In this document: positions 45,384 through 53,751 of the stretch, one piece after another
Layout of the letters: each line of letters begins with the position of its first letter
Position numbering within the stretch: position 1 is the first letter of the stretch
Source of the DNA: an uncultured Clostridia bacterium
GTDB lineage: Bacteria > Bacillota > Clostridia > Peptostreptococcales > Anaerovoracaceae
DNA: 64,000 nt
NCBI GenBank assembly: GCA_938045615.1
Contig: CALIBC010000179.1
Span: 162,538-226,537, forward strand
Direction of reading: 5' to 3'
Program-made: the position numbers and the translations under genes
Notes under the pieces: model-generated
Told to the model about the DNA's origin: nothing
Database searches by the model: none
Seen by the model: the letters and a program-made list of their open reading frames with translations, nothing else

Positions 45384-46682
45384 TTGTTTGAAAGAAAACG
45401 ATTGAATTTAAAAAATGCGGTGAGAAATCGCAGAAGAAATGTCAACAGGACCAATCGAAAAGAAAAACTCAGAAACAGAAAAAGAGAGTCGTTCGTTTCT
45501 GAACTTATAGATCTTGGCATGCGTGAGATGAATGAAATGTCCGAGGTGGCTGATGCCACGGGGCAGTTCAGAAATCTATTGCTTGCCCAGCTTGCAAGGA
45601 TGCATGAAATCAAAGAAAAATCAAGAACGCCGAAAAATTTTCTGGAGCTTGATAAGATTACGATAGGAATTTGTCCGGGGGACGGCATAGGCCCCATAAT
45701 AATGAGAGAAGCGGAAAGGTTGATGCGGATACTTTTGAAGGACGAGATGGATTCCGGCAAAGTGGAAATAAAAAAAATAGAAGGGCTTACCATAGAAAAC
45801 AGGTTGAAAAGACTTGAGCCGGTTCCAGAAGATGTACTGGAAGAAATCAAGAAATGTGATGTACTCCTGAAAGGTCCGACCACGACACCAAAGGGCGGAA
45901 ATCTTGAAAGCGCCAATGTAAAGTTGAGACGCGAACTCGACCTTTATGCCAATGTCAGACCCGTAAGCGTTCCGGAAGAAGGCATTGACTGGATATTCTT
46001 CAGGGAAAACACGGAAGGTGAGTATGCGCTGGGGAGCGAGGGAATAGAATTTGCGGGTCGACTGTCTATGGATTTTAAGGTGACGACCGAATTCGGGACA
46101 AGAAGGATAGCAGAAAAAGCTTTTGATTATGCGTATCACAACGGTATGAGCAAAGTTGCTGTGGTGACCAAAGCAAACATAATGAAAAAAACCGACGGGA
46201 ATTTTTCGCGCATATGCCACGAGATAGGCAGAAATTACCCGGGCATAGAGATTGAAGACTGGTATGTGGACATTATGGCGGCAAATCTTGTCAACAGGAA
46301 AATCAGAAGCGGATTTCAGGTCTTTGTTCTGCCGAATCTCTACGGAGACATAATAACGGACGAAGCCGCTGAGATACAGGGCGGTGTAGGTACTGCCGGC
46401 AGTGCCAACATTGGAGATAATTACGCGATGTTTGAGGCTGTGCATGGCAGCGCACCGAGGATGATTGAAGAGGGTCTTGGTGAGTACGCAAATCCTGCAA
46501 GTATCTTCAAAGCACTCGTCATGTTGCTAAGGCATACGGGATTTACGGCAAGAGCCACCGCACTGGAGAATGCGCTGACGGAATGTACCGTGACCGAGAA
46601 AAAAATTGTGGTAACCGGAACTGAAAGCGGAGCGACATGCGGAGCGTTTGCGGACTATGTTATAGGCAAACTCTCCGTGTAG
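45384..46682 (+). CDS. Isocitrate dehydrogenase (NAD-type family) with N-terminal extension
   Basis: Start TTG 45384 is supported by CGGAGGAG 7 nt upstream. The catalytic part (about 90-432) has the decarboxylating dehydrogenase signatures: ICPGDGIGP, NLESANVKLRRELDLYANVR, FRENTEGEYA, and DIITDEAAEIQGGVG-x-AGSANIGD. Context (after Re-citrate synthase and aconitase) points to isocitrate as substrate and not isopropylmalate. About 90 residues precede the domain: a run of Arg/Lys/Asn (1-35) then an amphipathic helix (36-85). This extension is unusual and I do not recognise it. Third enzyme of the operon; yields 2-oxoglutarate. Confidence 0.85.
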   Translation: MFERKRLNLKNAVRNRRRNVNRTNRKEKLRNRKRESFVSELIDLGMREMNEMSEVADATGQFRNLLLAQLARMHEIKEKSRTPKNFLELDKITIGICPGDGIGPIIMREAERLMRILLKDEMDSGKVEIKKIEGLTIENRLKRLEPVPEDVLEEIKKCDVLLKGPTTTPKGGNLESANVKLRRELDLYANVRPVSVPEEGIDWIFFRENTEGEYALGSEGIEFAGRLSMDFKVTTEFGTRRIAEKAFDYAYHNGMSKVAVVTKANIMKKTDGNFSRICHEIGRNYPGIEIEDWYVDIMAANLVNRKIRSGFQVFVLPNLYGDIITDEAAEIQGGVGTAGSANIGDNYAMFEAVHGSAPRMIEEGLGEYANPASIFKALVMLLRHTGFTARATALENALTECTVTEKKIVVTGTESGATCGAFADYVIGKLSV

Positions 46683-46706
46683 AAAATCAGCTATACATAT
46701 TTTGAT

Positions 46707-46919
46707 TCATTGGGTTTCGGCGTGAGAATCAAGCCCCCATACATCGTCGATTATCATCTGCAGATCTTCACGGCATCCGCCGCACTTGTTTCCGATGTTC
46801 ATCTGCTTGCAAAGGATTGTAAGGTCGGTTATGCGATTTGATTTCACAAAATCCTCTACCTCGCCTCTGCTCGTGTGATAGCATAGACAGACTTCGTAGT
46901 CTCTTGATTTTTTGTCCAT
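46707..46919 (-). CDS. BFD-like [2Fe-2S] protein
   Basis: A 70-residue protein with the CLC ... CGGC spacing of bacterioferritin-associated ferredoxin-like domains (VCLCYHTSRGE, NIGNKCGGCREDL). Such domains carry a [2Fe-2S] cluster and act as small electron carriers or as regulatory modules. It converges on the isocitrate dehydrogenase gene and lies 60 nt after niaR in the same direction. AAAGGA precedes the ATG. Confidence 0.8.
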   Translation of the reverse strand: MDKKSRDYEVCLCYHTSRGEVEDFVKSNRITDLTILCKQMNIGNKCGGCREDLQMIIDDVWGLDSHAETQ

Positions 46920-46979
46920 AATATATTTCCTTTCGCAATTTTATGTGGCTGACCGATCGACTCAATATACCATGATCGC

Positions 46980-47519
46980 TTATGTGAAGTCTATAGGTTC
47001 GTATTCGGTCAGCTTTGCAAGAAAGCCTTTTTCTTTGAGGCGGTCAAGGATCAAATCGAGGATATCGTTGCTTTCCGCTTCAATGGTGTGATAGTGATAA
47101 CCGGAGGTCGCCCTGGAAAGAAGCTTGGATTCTCCGGCATTTATCCCATCCATGTATCTTTTGACCTCAAGGCGTGAATTCAGATTCAGCGGAACTTTTA
47201 TACGCCCGTATATTTTATGGTATATAAAAACATCGATAACCTTGGCTCCGCAGTCGACGAACAGATTGAGTTCTTCCTCTGTTTCTTCTTGAGTGTGCCG
47301 CACTTTGAAGACGCGTCTTGGCCGTTGTTTGGGATTCATAAGGATATAGCCTCGGTTTGCTGAGAGAATATCATTTCCCGAGGCGCGCAGGATGGCGATG
47401 TCCTGCACTATGACCTGCCTACTCACATTAAGGCTGCCTGCAAGACTTGCTCCGGACAGGGGACTTGTGGTTTTAGCCAGTTTCTTCAGTATTTCGTTTC
47501 TTCTTGTTTCCGCATTCAT
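46980..47519 (-). CDS. niaR: Niacin-responsive repressor NiaR
   Basis: A 179-residue regulator with an N-terminal HTH_11 (MNAETRRNEILKKLAKTTSPLSGASLA..., LNVSRQVIVQDIAIL) and a C-terminal 3H domain. The metal/niacin site of the family is visible: His75, Glu83, His142 and His144 (SGYHYHTIE). NiaR represses NAD synthesis and niacin transport genes when niacin is available. It begins 4 nt after nadC, with GGGAGAG as ribosome site, so it lies in the operon it probably controls. Confidence 0.92.
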   Translation of the reverse strand: MNAETRRNEILKKLAKTTSPLSGASLAGSLNVSRQVIVQDIAILRASGNDILSANRGYILMNPKQRPRRVFKVRHTQEETEEELNLFVDCGAKVIDVFIYHKIYGRIKVPLNLNSRLEVKRYMDGINAGESKLLSRATSGYHYHTIEAESNDILDLILDRLKEKGFLAKLTEYEPIDFT

Positions 47520-47523
47520 GTGT

Positions 47524-48384
47524 TTACTCTCCCAAGGCGTGCAGATTCTTCAGGGAAAAATCAAGAATAGGCGCAGAATGTGTTAGGGCGCCCATGGAAA
47601 TATAATCGGCTTCAAGCTTAAGTAGCTCGGGCAGTGTTTCTTGGGTCACGTTGCCCGATATTTCGGTTTCCGCCTTGTTATCGACCATCGACATTGCCTT
47701 TCTCATCGTATCGATATCCATGTTGTCAAGCATTATTATATCGGCGCCGACATCCAGTGCTTCTCTGACCATGTCGAGCGTTTCCGTTTCCACCTCGATT
47801 TTCTGACCTGCCGGCGCATATGCCTTTGCCATGGTCACTGCGTCGGTGATTCCGCCCGCCGCGCTTATATGATTGTCTTTTAGCATTATCCCTCCGGACA
47901 GATTATACCTGTGATTGTTTCCGCCGCCTGTTTTTACCGCATATTTTTCAAAGATGCGATTGTTCGGGGTCGTTTTTCTCGTATCCAAAAGGCGTGTCGC
48001 ACAGCCGGCGAACATTTCTGTGATTTCCCTGGTGAATGTGGCTATGCCGCTCATCCTTTGAAGGTAGTTGAGCGCCGTTCTTTCGGCCGAAAGGATCGTT
48101 TGCATGTCTCCTTTTATATCTGCGATTACATCACCGTTTTCCACTTTGTCACCGTCACTGAAATTAAAAACAAAGCTTATCAAGGGATCGAGCAGAGTGA
48201 ATACCCGTGCAAAAACCTCGATGCCGCAGAGAATGCCTTCGCTCTTGCATATGAGAGAAGCCGTACCGCGTGCAGGAAGTGGGAACACTGAGTTTGCGGA
48301 GACATCCTCATGGTTTATATCCTCGCGCAAGGCGTTTTTGATCAGAGGATCCATATTAAGTTTCATTGTAACTTTGTCAATCAT
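47524..48384 (-). CDS. nadC: Quinolinate phosphoribosyltransferase
   Basis: A 286-residue enzyme making nicotinate mononucleotide from quinolinate and PRPP with loss of CO2. Seen: ALREDINHEDVSANS, GDKVENGDVIADIKG, SAERTALNYLQRMSGIAT, LDTRKTTPNNRIFEKYAVKTGGG and the ISGNVTQE motif. The ATG overlaps the nadB stop (ATGA), with AGGGAG 7 nt upstream. Third step of the aspartate route to NAD. Confidence 0.95.
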   Translation of the reverse strand: MIDKVTMKLNMDPLIKNALREDINHEDVSANSVFPLPARGTASLICKSEGILCGIEVFARVFTLLDPLISFVFNFSDGDKVENGDVIADIKGDMQTILSAERTALNYLQRMSGIATFTREITEMFAGCATRLLDTRKTTPNNRIFEKYAVKTGGGNNHRYNLSGGIMLKDNHISAAGGITDAVTMAKAYAPAGQKIEVETETLDMVREALDVGADIIMLDNMDIDTMRKAMSMVDNKAETEISGNVTQETLPELLKLEADYISMGALTHSAPILDFSLKNLHALGE

Positions 48385-49814
48385 ATCGTTCTCCCTTGAA
48401 CCGGACTGTTTCCGGTCTTTATTCCTTGAGTTGGAGTGCTTCCGATCGTTCTTCTTTGAGTCGAACTCTTTCCGGATTTTTCAAAATCCTTGTACGGCAC
48501 TCCGGAAAGGTTTGATCCTCCACTGGCGCATGTGATGGCATCTTGGATTTTATGTGCGTATTTGGCGGTAAGAGAAGTATAGTCCATATACATTTTAAAA
48601 TCAATGTTGCTGAAAAGATCGAGACTATGGGGTAAGCGAGCGTTGTCACGCGCCACCGCATCTGCGGCTCTGCCGGCAAAAACCATGGCCTCAAGAAGAG
48701 AATTGCTGGCGAGCCTGTTTTTTCCGTGTACCCCGTTGCAGGCGGTTTCTCCTACGGCATACAAACGTTTCATGGACGTAAGACCGCTATGGTCGGTTTT
48801 GATGCCCCCCATAAGGTAGTGCTGCGCCGGAACGACGGGAATGCATTCCTGTGTAGGGTCGTATCCCCGGTTCAGACAATATTCCATTATGTTTGGAAAG
48901 CGGCGTTTCAACTTGTTGCAGCCGATGCGTCGCAGATCTTCCCAAACGAAATCGCTGCGTTCTTCCTTCATCTTGTCACGTATGTCCGCCGTCAAAAGAT
49001 CCCGCGGCAGAAGTTCATCGGTAAAGCGTTTGTGATCTCTGTCGTACAGTTTTGCCCCTTCTCCTCTTGCCGATTCCGAGATGAGAAAACTACGATCGCC
49101 TGGTTTTTCTGAAAAGAAAGTAGTGGGATGCACCTGAACATAGTTTATATCGCGAAGCTCTATGCCGTGATTCAACGCAATTGCTATCGCATCTCCCGTA
49201 AGATGAGGGAAGTTGGTGGAATGAGCATAAAGACCACCTATTCCACCCGTTGCAAGTACGGTGTTTTTGGCTTCTATCGACAGCAGCGTTCCTTCGCAGT
49301 TTTTTATTATACCCCCAAAACAGGTGTTGTTTTCGGATACTATGTCGAGCAGGGCAGTGTATTCGTACATACGTATATTGCGCAATTTCTTGACTTGGGA
49401 TAAGAGTTTCTTGGTTATTTCTTCACCGGTTATATCCTTGTGATAGAGTATACGATGATTTGAGTGGCAGCCCTCTCTGGTGAAGCACAGGCGTCCGTCC
49501 TCATCACGCTCAAAATCCACTCCATATTCGATGAGATTTTCTATAACGTGCAAAGACGAACGAATCATTATCTCGACGGACTTTTCGTCGTTTTCGTAAT
49601 GGCCTGCTTTCAGGGTGTCCTCAAAGAAAGACTCAAAGTCGTCTTCTCCGTTAAGCATGCATATACCGCCTTGAGCAAGAAAAGAGTCGCTGCTTTCAAA
49701 ATCAGATTTTGTTATAAGGACAGCATTGATATCCTGCGGCAGCCGCATAGCGAAATAAAGGGCGGAGCAACCGCTGCCCACTATCAGCACATCCGTTTTT
49801 GTTGACTCAAACAT
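48381..49814 (-). CDS. nadB: L-aspartate oxidase
   Basis: The start at 49814 is preferred: the promoter -10 box (49871-49876) leaves no leader for the upstream ATG at 49865, and GGAAGG lies before 49814. The 477-residue flavoprotein oxidises aspartate to iminoaspartate for NadA. Seen: VLIVGSGCSALYFAM (FAD), DSFLAQGGICML, RILYHKDITG, ATGGIGGLYAHSTN, and HYLMGGIKTDHSGLTSMKRLYAVGE with the GVHGKNRLASNSLLEA loop. The usual C-terminal helical domain is short, and the protein ends in three 10-residue repeats. Divergent from nadA, overlapping nadC by 4 nt. Confidence 0.93.
   Translation of the reverse strand: MFESTKTDVLIVGSGCSALYFAMRLPQDINAVLITKSDFESSDSFLAQGGICMLNGEDDFESFFEDTLKAGHYENDEKSVEIMIRSSLHVIENLIEYGVDFERDEDGRLCFTREGCHSNHRILYHKDITGEEITKKLLSQVKKLRNIRMYEYTALLDIVSENNTCFGGIIKNCEGTLLSIEAKNTVLATGGIGGLYAHSTNFPHLTGDAIAIALNHGIELRDINYVQVHPTTFFSEKPGDRSFLISESARGEGAKLYDRDHKRFTDELLPRDLLTADIRDKMKEERSDFVWEDLRRIGCNKLKRRFPNIMEYCLNRGYDPTQECIPVVPAQHYLMGGIKTDHSGLTSMKRLYAVGETACNGVHGKNRLASNSLLEAMVFAGRAADAVARDNARLPHSLDLFSNIDFKMYMDYTSLTAKYAHKIQDAITCASGGSNLSGVPYKDFEKSGKSSTQRRTIGSTPTQGIKTGNSPVQGRTI
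48385..48474 (-). repeat. Three degenerate 30-nt repeats at the 3' end of nadB
   Basis: Three adjacent 30-nt units, all beginning CGGAA on the minus strand and in frame, encode GKSSTQRRTI, GSTPTQGIKT and GNSPVQGRTI, the last residues of NadB. The stop codon follows directly. Likely arisen by local duplication. Confidence 0.8.
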
Positions 49815-49870
49815 TTTAACACCGAACCTTCCCACACTGCGTTGACATATCTCAACATCTATCATTTGCC

Positions 49871-49908
49871 ATTATAGCATTTTGCCGCATAACTGACAAG
49901 ACACATGT
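49871..49908 (-). promoter_or_regulatory. nadB-nadC-niaR promoter with putative NiaR operator
   Basis: Minus strand: TTGTCA (49894-49899), 17-nt spacer, TATAAT (49871-49876). The string ACATGTGTCTTGTCA (49894-49908, minus strand) overlaps the -35 and resembles, from memory, NiaR sites with a TGTCTTGACA core. A second inverted repeat, ATGTAAAA/TTTTACAT (49905-49926), lies between the two divergent promoters. Confidence 0.7.
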
Positions 49909-49931
49909 AAAACAAAAATTTTACATATCCA

Positions 49932-49960
49932 TTGACAAAATCAAATCTTTTACTTAAACT
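49932..49960 (+). promoter_or_regulatory. nadA promoter
   Basis: TTGACA (49932-49937), a 17-nt spacer, TAAACT (49955-49960). Divergent from the nadB promoter, with 32 nt between their -35 boxes. Confidence 0.7.
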
Positions 49961-50047
49961 TGCAATGGCGGTGCGTTAATGGCCATTGGATAAAAGGCCG
50001 AAAGGCGATTCCGCTTATACGGCAATGATATAAAGGAGATCCACAAC

Positions 50048-50965
50048 ATGAAAACCGTTGAATTGCAACAAAAAATATTGGAACTTAAAAGTAAGCACGA
50101 TGTCTGTATCCTTGCCCACGCCTACCAGAGTCATGACATCTGGGAAGTGGCCGATTACGTGGGCGACTCATTTGGGCTGAGCCTGAGGGCAAAGGATGCG
50201 GTGCAGCGAAATGTGCTGATGTGCGGGGTCAGGTTCATGGCGGAAACAGTCAAAATACTGGCACCCGAAAAACGTGTCATTCTGGCGAATCCGCAGAGCA
50301 CATGTCCGATGGCGGAGCAATACGGAAAACAACAGGCGTTGGAGCTTAAAGAAAAATACCCGGGATACACAGTGGTGTCATACATCAATACAACTGCGGA
50401 GTTGAAAACAGTTACGGATGTTGTGGTGACTTCATCATCGGCTATGCGTATACTCGGCGCGATGTCTGAAAAAAACATAATATTTCTTCCCGATCCAAAC
50501 CTTGGGGGCTGGCTGACGGAAAAACTTCCCGAAAAAAACATCAAACTGTTTGACGGCGGTTGCCCCGTTCATATGAAAATGTCGGTGGATGATGTAGATC
50601 GTGCGAAAAAACTTCATCCGGATGCGCTTGTTTTGATTCATCCCGAATGCATCGGAGAGGTATCATCTTATGCCGATTATGTAGGGAGCACCACAGGAAT
50701 AATGGATTTTGCGAAAGAAAGCGACAGTAGGGAATTTATAATAGGTACGGAAAACAGTATAGTGCAACATCTCCGCTTTGAACTTCCGGAAAAGAAGTTT
50801 TATCCTCTGTCAAAAGAAACGATATGCGCAGACATGAGTATAACCAATCTGGTCGATGTATATGATGCGTTGATCGAGACAGGGGGCGAGGAAATTGAAC
50901 TCGACAATGCCACCGTTTTGGCCGCAAGAAGACCGATAGACAGAATGATTGAGTTGGCAAAATAA
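50048..50965 (+). CDS. nadA: Quinolinate synthase
   Basis: A 305-residue iron-sulfur enzyme condensing iminoaspartate with dihydroxyacetone phosphate. The three cluster cysteines are visible in MCGVRFMAET, HPECIGEV and ETICADMSITNL; CILAHAYQSHD, NPQSTCPMAEQ and FLPDPNLGGW are also conserved. AAAGGAG lies before the ATG. It is transcribed away from nadBC-niaR from its own promoter. Confidence 0.96.
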   Translation: MKTVELQQKILELKSKHDVCILAHAYQSHDIWEVADYVGDSFGLSLRAKDAVQRNVLMCGVRFMAETVKILAPEKRVILANPQSTCPMAEQYGKQQALELKEKYPGYTVVSYINTTAELKTVTDVVVTSSSAMRILGAMSEKNIIFLPDPNLGGWLTEKLPEKNIKLFDGGCPVHMKMSVDDVDRAKKLHPDALVLIHPECIGEVSSYADYVGSTTGIMDFAKESDSREFIIGTENSIVQHLRFELPEKKFYPLSKETICADMSITNLVDVYDALIETGGEEIELDNATVLAARRPIDRMIELAK

Positions 50966-51036
50966 GAAGGCGAAAAGCCAAAACGGACAGCCAAAATAGA
51001 CAGCCCGAAACAGACAGGAGAGCGAGGAATGTAGGA

Positions 51037-51345
51037 CTACTTTGTCAAAAAGCCTGCTTCCGATTCCGCCGCAGGCTCGTTGCCGCCTGCTCTTAGAATT
51101 CTTTCGTATTCTGCAAATACGGCGTTTTTGATCTTGCTTCGCATCTTGGAATTCAGCGGGTGCGCAACATCTTTAAATACGCCGTCTGCCGTTTTTCTGT
51201 TAGGCATTACGATAAAAAGTCCATCCTTGCCATCGATTATCTTTATGTTGTGGATGGCAAATTCGTCATCGAAGGTTAGAGAAACTATGGCTTTCATCTT
51301 TCCTTCCGGAACAAGTCTGCGAATTTTCACATCTGTGATATTCAT
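51037..51345 (-). CDS. spoVG: SpoVG regulator
   Basis: The ATG at 51345 with AAAGG upstream is preferred over the in-frame GTG at 51354. The 102-residue product starts MNITDVKIRRLVPEGKMKAIVSLTFDDEFAIHNIKIIDG and has PNRKTADGVFKDVAHP, the SpoVG core. SpoVG is a small nucleic acid-binding regulator of septation and envelope genes, found also in non-sporulating Firmicutes. In Bacillus it lies next to glmU-prs; here it is close by but divergent from murC-glmU. Confidence 0.95.
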   Translation of the reverse strand: MNITDVKIRRLVPEGKMKAIVSLTFDDEFAIHNIKIIDGKDGLFIVMPNRKTADGVFKDVAHPLNSKMRSKIKNAVFAEYERILRAGGNEPAAESEAGFLTK

Positions 51346-51389
51346 GATGTTCACCTTTCTGCTTTAAAACGATACCCTTCCCATACGTT

Positions 51390-51418
51390 ATTATACAGAT
51401 TTTTTGAGGAAACCGCAA
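51390..51418 (-). promoter_or_regulatory. Probable spoVG promoter
   Basis: Minus strand: TTGCGG (51413-51418), 17-nt spacer, TATAAT (51390-51395). A palindrome CAACAAATTTTTTGTTG (51417-51433) touches the -35 and could be an operator. Confidence 0.5.
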
Positions 51419-51603
51419 CAAATTTTTTGTTGACTGTGATAAATCAGTTATTATTGGATATTGTCGATACTGTCGCAAAATTTAGCGCACCACACGGATG
51501 AAAGAAGCGCAAAACCGTTCCAGCCGCAGCCGGTATAAAAAATGCCGGAAAACTTGACACCGCCATTGCGACAAAACATCAAGCATTTTCTTAAGGTCTA
51601 TGC

Positions 51604-51609
51604 TATAAT
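51604..51609 (+). promoter_or_regulatory. Extended -10 promoter of murC
   Basis: TATAAT preceded by TGC. No clear -35 at the right distance. The leader to murC is about 30 nt. Confidence 0.55.
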
Positions 51610-51644
51610 ATTAATCGATGTAAAAATATGAATGGGGGAATAAG

Positions 51645-53027
51645 ATGCTTGATCTTAAAGAGTTCAGAAACATTCATTGTATAGGTATAGGAGGGATAGG
51701 GCTTTCGGCCATAGCTGAAATCCTTATTTCGCGTGGGCACAATATATCAGGTTCCGATATGAGTGAATCCGAGATAACCGAGAATCTGAAAGAAGCGGGT
51801 GCGGTAATATATAATTCCCACAGGAAAGAGAATGTGGAAAATGCGGATCTCGTCGTGTATTCGGCGGCAATCGCGGAAGAAAATCCCGAAATGATAAGAG
51901 CCCGGGAGAAAGATCTTCCGCTTGCTTCGCGTGCGGAGATACTCGGGATACTGATGGATGAATATAGGGCGGGGATAGCTATAAGCGGAACGCATGGGAA
52001 AACCACGACCACGTCGATGGTATCTTTGGTGCTTGACGAGGCGCGGCTTGATCCGACGATACTTGTGGGCGGCAGACTGGAAGAGATAGGCGGCAACGTC
52101 AAGGTCGGCGGCGGCGATTTTTTTGTAACCGAGGCGTGCGAGTACAGGGACAGTTTTCTGGAGTTAAGACCCGATATTGAAGTGATTTTGAACATAGACT
52201 CGGATCACCTTGATTATTTCAAGGATATAGATCATATTGTGAGTTCCTTTGAGCAGTTTGCTAAAAATGTTCCTGAAAATGGCAAAATCATAGCCTACGA
52301 TTCCAATCCGTTTGTGAGTGAGGTTATAAAAGGTAGGGACAACGTGATCACGTACGGGTACAATGAAAACTCGGATTTTATTATAAAAGACGTGAGATTC
52401 GATGAAGAGGGCATGCCGTCGTTTCATATAAGATTCGATGGCGGAAAAGAAGCAGGGGTACATTTGAGCGTGCCGGGAGAGCATAATATTCTCAATGCAG
52501 TCGCAGCATTTGCATGCTGCCTCACCCTCGGTGTGGATCCGGACTTGACAGCGGAAACTTTGAGGAAATATAGAGGAACGCAGAGACGCTTCGATCTTGT
52601 TGGAATCACCGCAAACGGGATCAAAGTGGTGGATGATTATGCACATCATCCCACCGAGATAAAAGCGACAATTTCGGCGGCAAGCAATATACCGCACAAT
52701 AAACTTTGGATACTGTTTCAACCGCATACATATACGAGAACACTTGCCTTGTTCGATCAGTTTGCCGAGGCGTTTGATCAAGCGGATGTTTTGATACTGG
52801 CGGATATATATGCGGCGCGAGAAAGGGACATATATAATATTTCATCCGAGAAACTTGCGCAGGCAATAAAAAAGCATAACAAGGAAAAAGAAGTTTACTA
52901 CATGGAGAACTTCGATAAGATCAGAGACTTTGTTATGGAAAGTGCGGGCGCAGGCGATCTTGTGATTACCATGGGCGCAGGCGATATATATAAAGTTGGA
53001 ACTATGATTGTGGACGGGAATGCGTAA
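51645..53027 (+). CDS. murC: UDP-N-acetylmuramate-L-alanine ligase
   Basis: A 460-residue Mur ligase that adds the first amino acid of the peptidoglycan stem. N-terminal IHCIGIGGIGLSAIAEIL binds UDP; the ATP loop is SGTHGKTTTTSM; VDDYAHHPTEIKATI marks the C-terminal domain. GGGGGAATAAG lies before the ATG. First gene of the operon continuing with the GlmU acetyltransferase, whose ATG immediately follows the murC stop. Confidence 0.96.
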   Translation: MLDLKEFRNIHCIGIGGIGLSAIAEILISRGHNISGSDMSESEITENLKEAGAVIYNSHRKENVENADLVVYSAAIAEENPEMIRAREKDLPLASRAEILGILMDEYRAGIAISGTHGKTTTTSMVSLVLDEARLDPTILVGGRLEEIGGNVKVGGGDFFVTEACEYRDSFLELRPDIEVILNIDSDHLDYFKDIDHIVSSFEQFAKNVPENGKIIAYDSNPFVSEVIKGRDNVITYGYNENSDFIIKDVRFDEEGMPSFHIRFDGGKEAGVHLSVPGEHNILNAVAAFACCLTLGVDPDLTAETLRKYRGTQRRFDLVGITANGIKVVDDYAHHPTEIKATISAASNIPHNKLWILFQPHTYTRTLALFDQFAEAFDQADVLILADIYAARERDIYNISSEKLAQAIKKHNKEKEVYYMENFDKIRDFVMESAGAGDLVITMGAGDIYKVGTMIVDGNA

Positions 53028-53723
53028 ATGACTTTTGAAGAATATAAAAAGAAAGAAGAAAAAAAGATTGAAAAGACCTTAAGATTCATGGAAGGCGGGG
53101 TGGAATTTGAGGATATAAACTCCGTATACATCGACGAAGAGGTGAGGATCGGAAAGGGAACGTATATAGGTCCCTGCGTAACGCTTGAAAAAGGAACCGA
53201 AATAGGCGAAAACTGCAAAATTTATCAGAACACGAGGATATCCGCCTCTGTTTTGGGAGATGATGTGCAGGTGCAGTCCAGCGTGATACTCGATGCCAAA
53301 ATAGGATCGGGAACTTCTATCGGCCCATTTGCCTACATAAGACCCGGGACTATCGTGGGAAATAATTGCAAAATCGGAGACTTTGTGGAAGTTAAAAATT
53401 CTACTTTCGGAGACGGTTCCAAAGCTGCACATCTGACCTATGTGGGGGATGCTGACATAGGCAGAAATGCAAACTTGGGTTGCGGCGTGGTATTCGTAAA
53501 CTACGACGGCACAAACAAGTACCGCTCGGATGTGGGTGACGGAGTATTCATCGGCTGCAATGCCAACATCGTTTCGCCGGTAAAAATAGAGGACGGCGCA
53601 TATGTGGGCGCCGGTACGACCGTGACCATGGATGTGCCGGAGGATGCGCTGTGTGTTGCGCGCGCAAAACAGAAGAATATTGAAGGGTGGGCGGCAAGGC
53701 GCGGACTTTACAATAAAAAATAG
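53028..53723 (+). CDS. GlmU C-terminal half: glucosamine-1-phosphate acetyltransferase alone
   Basis: A 231-residue protein made of a short helical start and left-handed beta-helix hexapeptide repeats (e.g. [29 protein letters not shown]), ending in the GlmU acetyltransferase tail: [56 protein letters not shown]. The N-terminal pyrophosphorylase of normal 450-residue GlmU is missing, and the murC stop codon immediately precedes the ATG, so no part of it is hidden here. Position (before prs-pth-mfd) is that of glmU. The uridylyl transfer step must be done by another protein elsewhere. Confidence 0.85.
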   Translation: MTFEEYKKKEEKKIEKTLRFMEGGVEFEDINSVYIDEEVRIGKGTYIGPCVTLEKGTEIGENCKIYQNTRISASVLGDDVQVQSSVILDAKIGSGTSIGPFAYIRPGTIVGNNCKIGDFVEVKNSTFGDGSKAAHLTYVGDADIGRNANLGCGVVFVNYDGTNKYRSDVGDGVFIGCNANIVSPVKIEDGAYVGAGTTVTMDVPEDALCVARAKQKNIEGWAARRGLYNKK

Positions 53724-53751
53724 TTTTTACAAAAAGTGGAGGAACAAGGAA

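Noticed and set aside
53632..53751. Longer N terminus for prs
   Set aside because: It would run inside the GlmU acetyltransferase gene; the ATG at 53752 has a proper ribosome site and gives the family-length enzyme.
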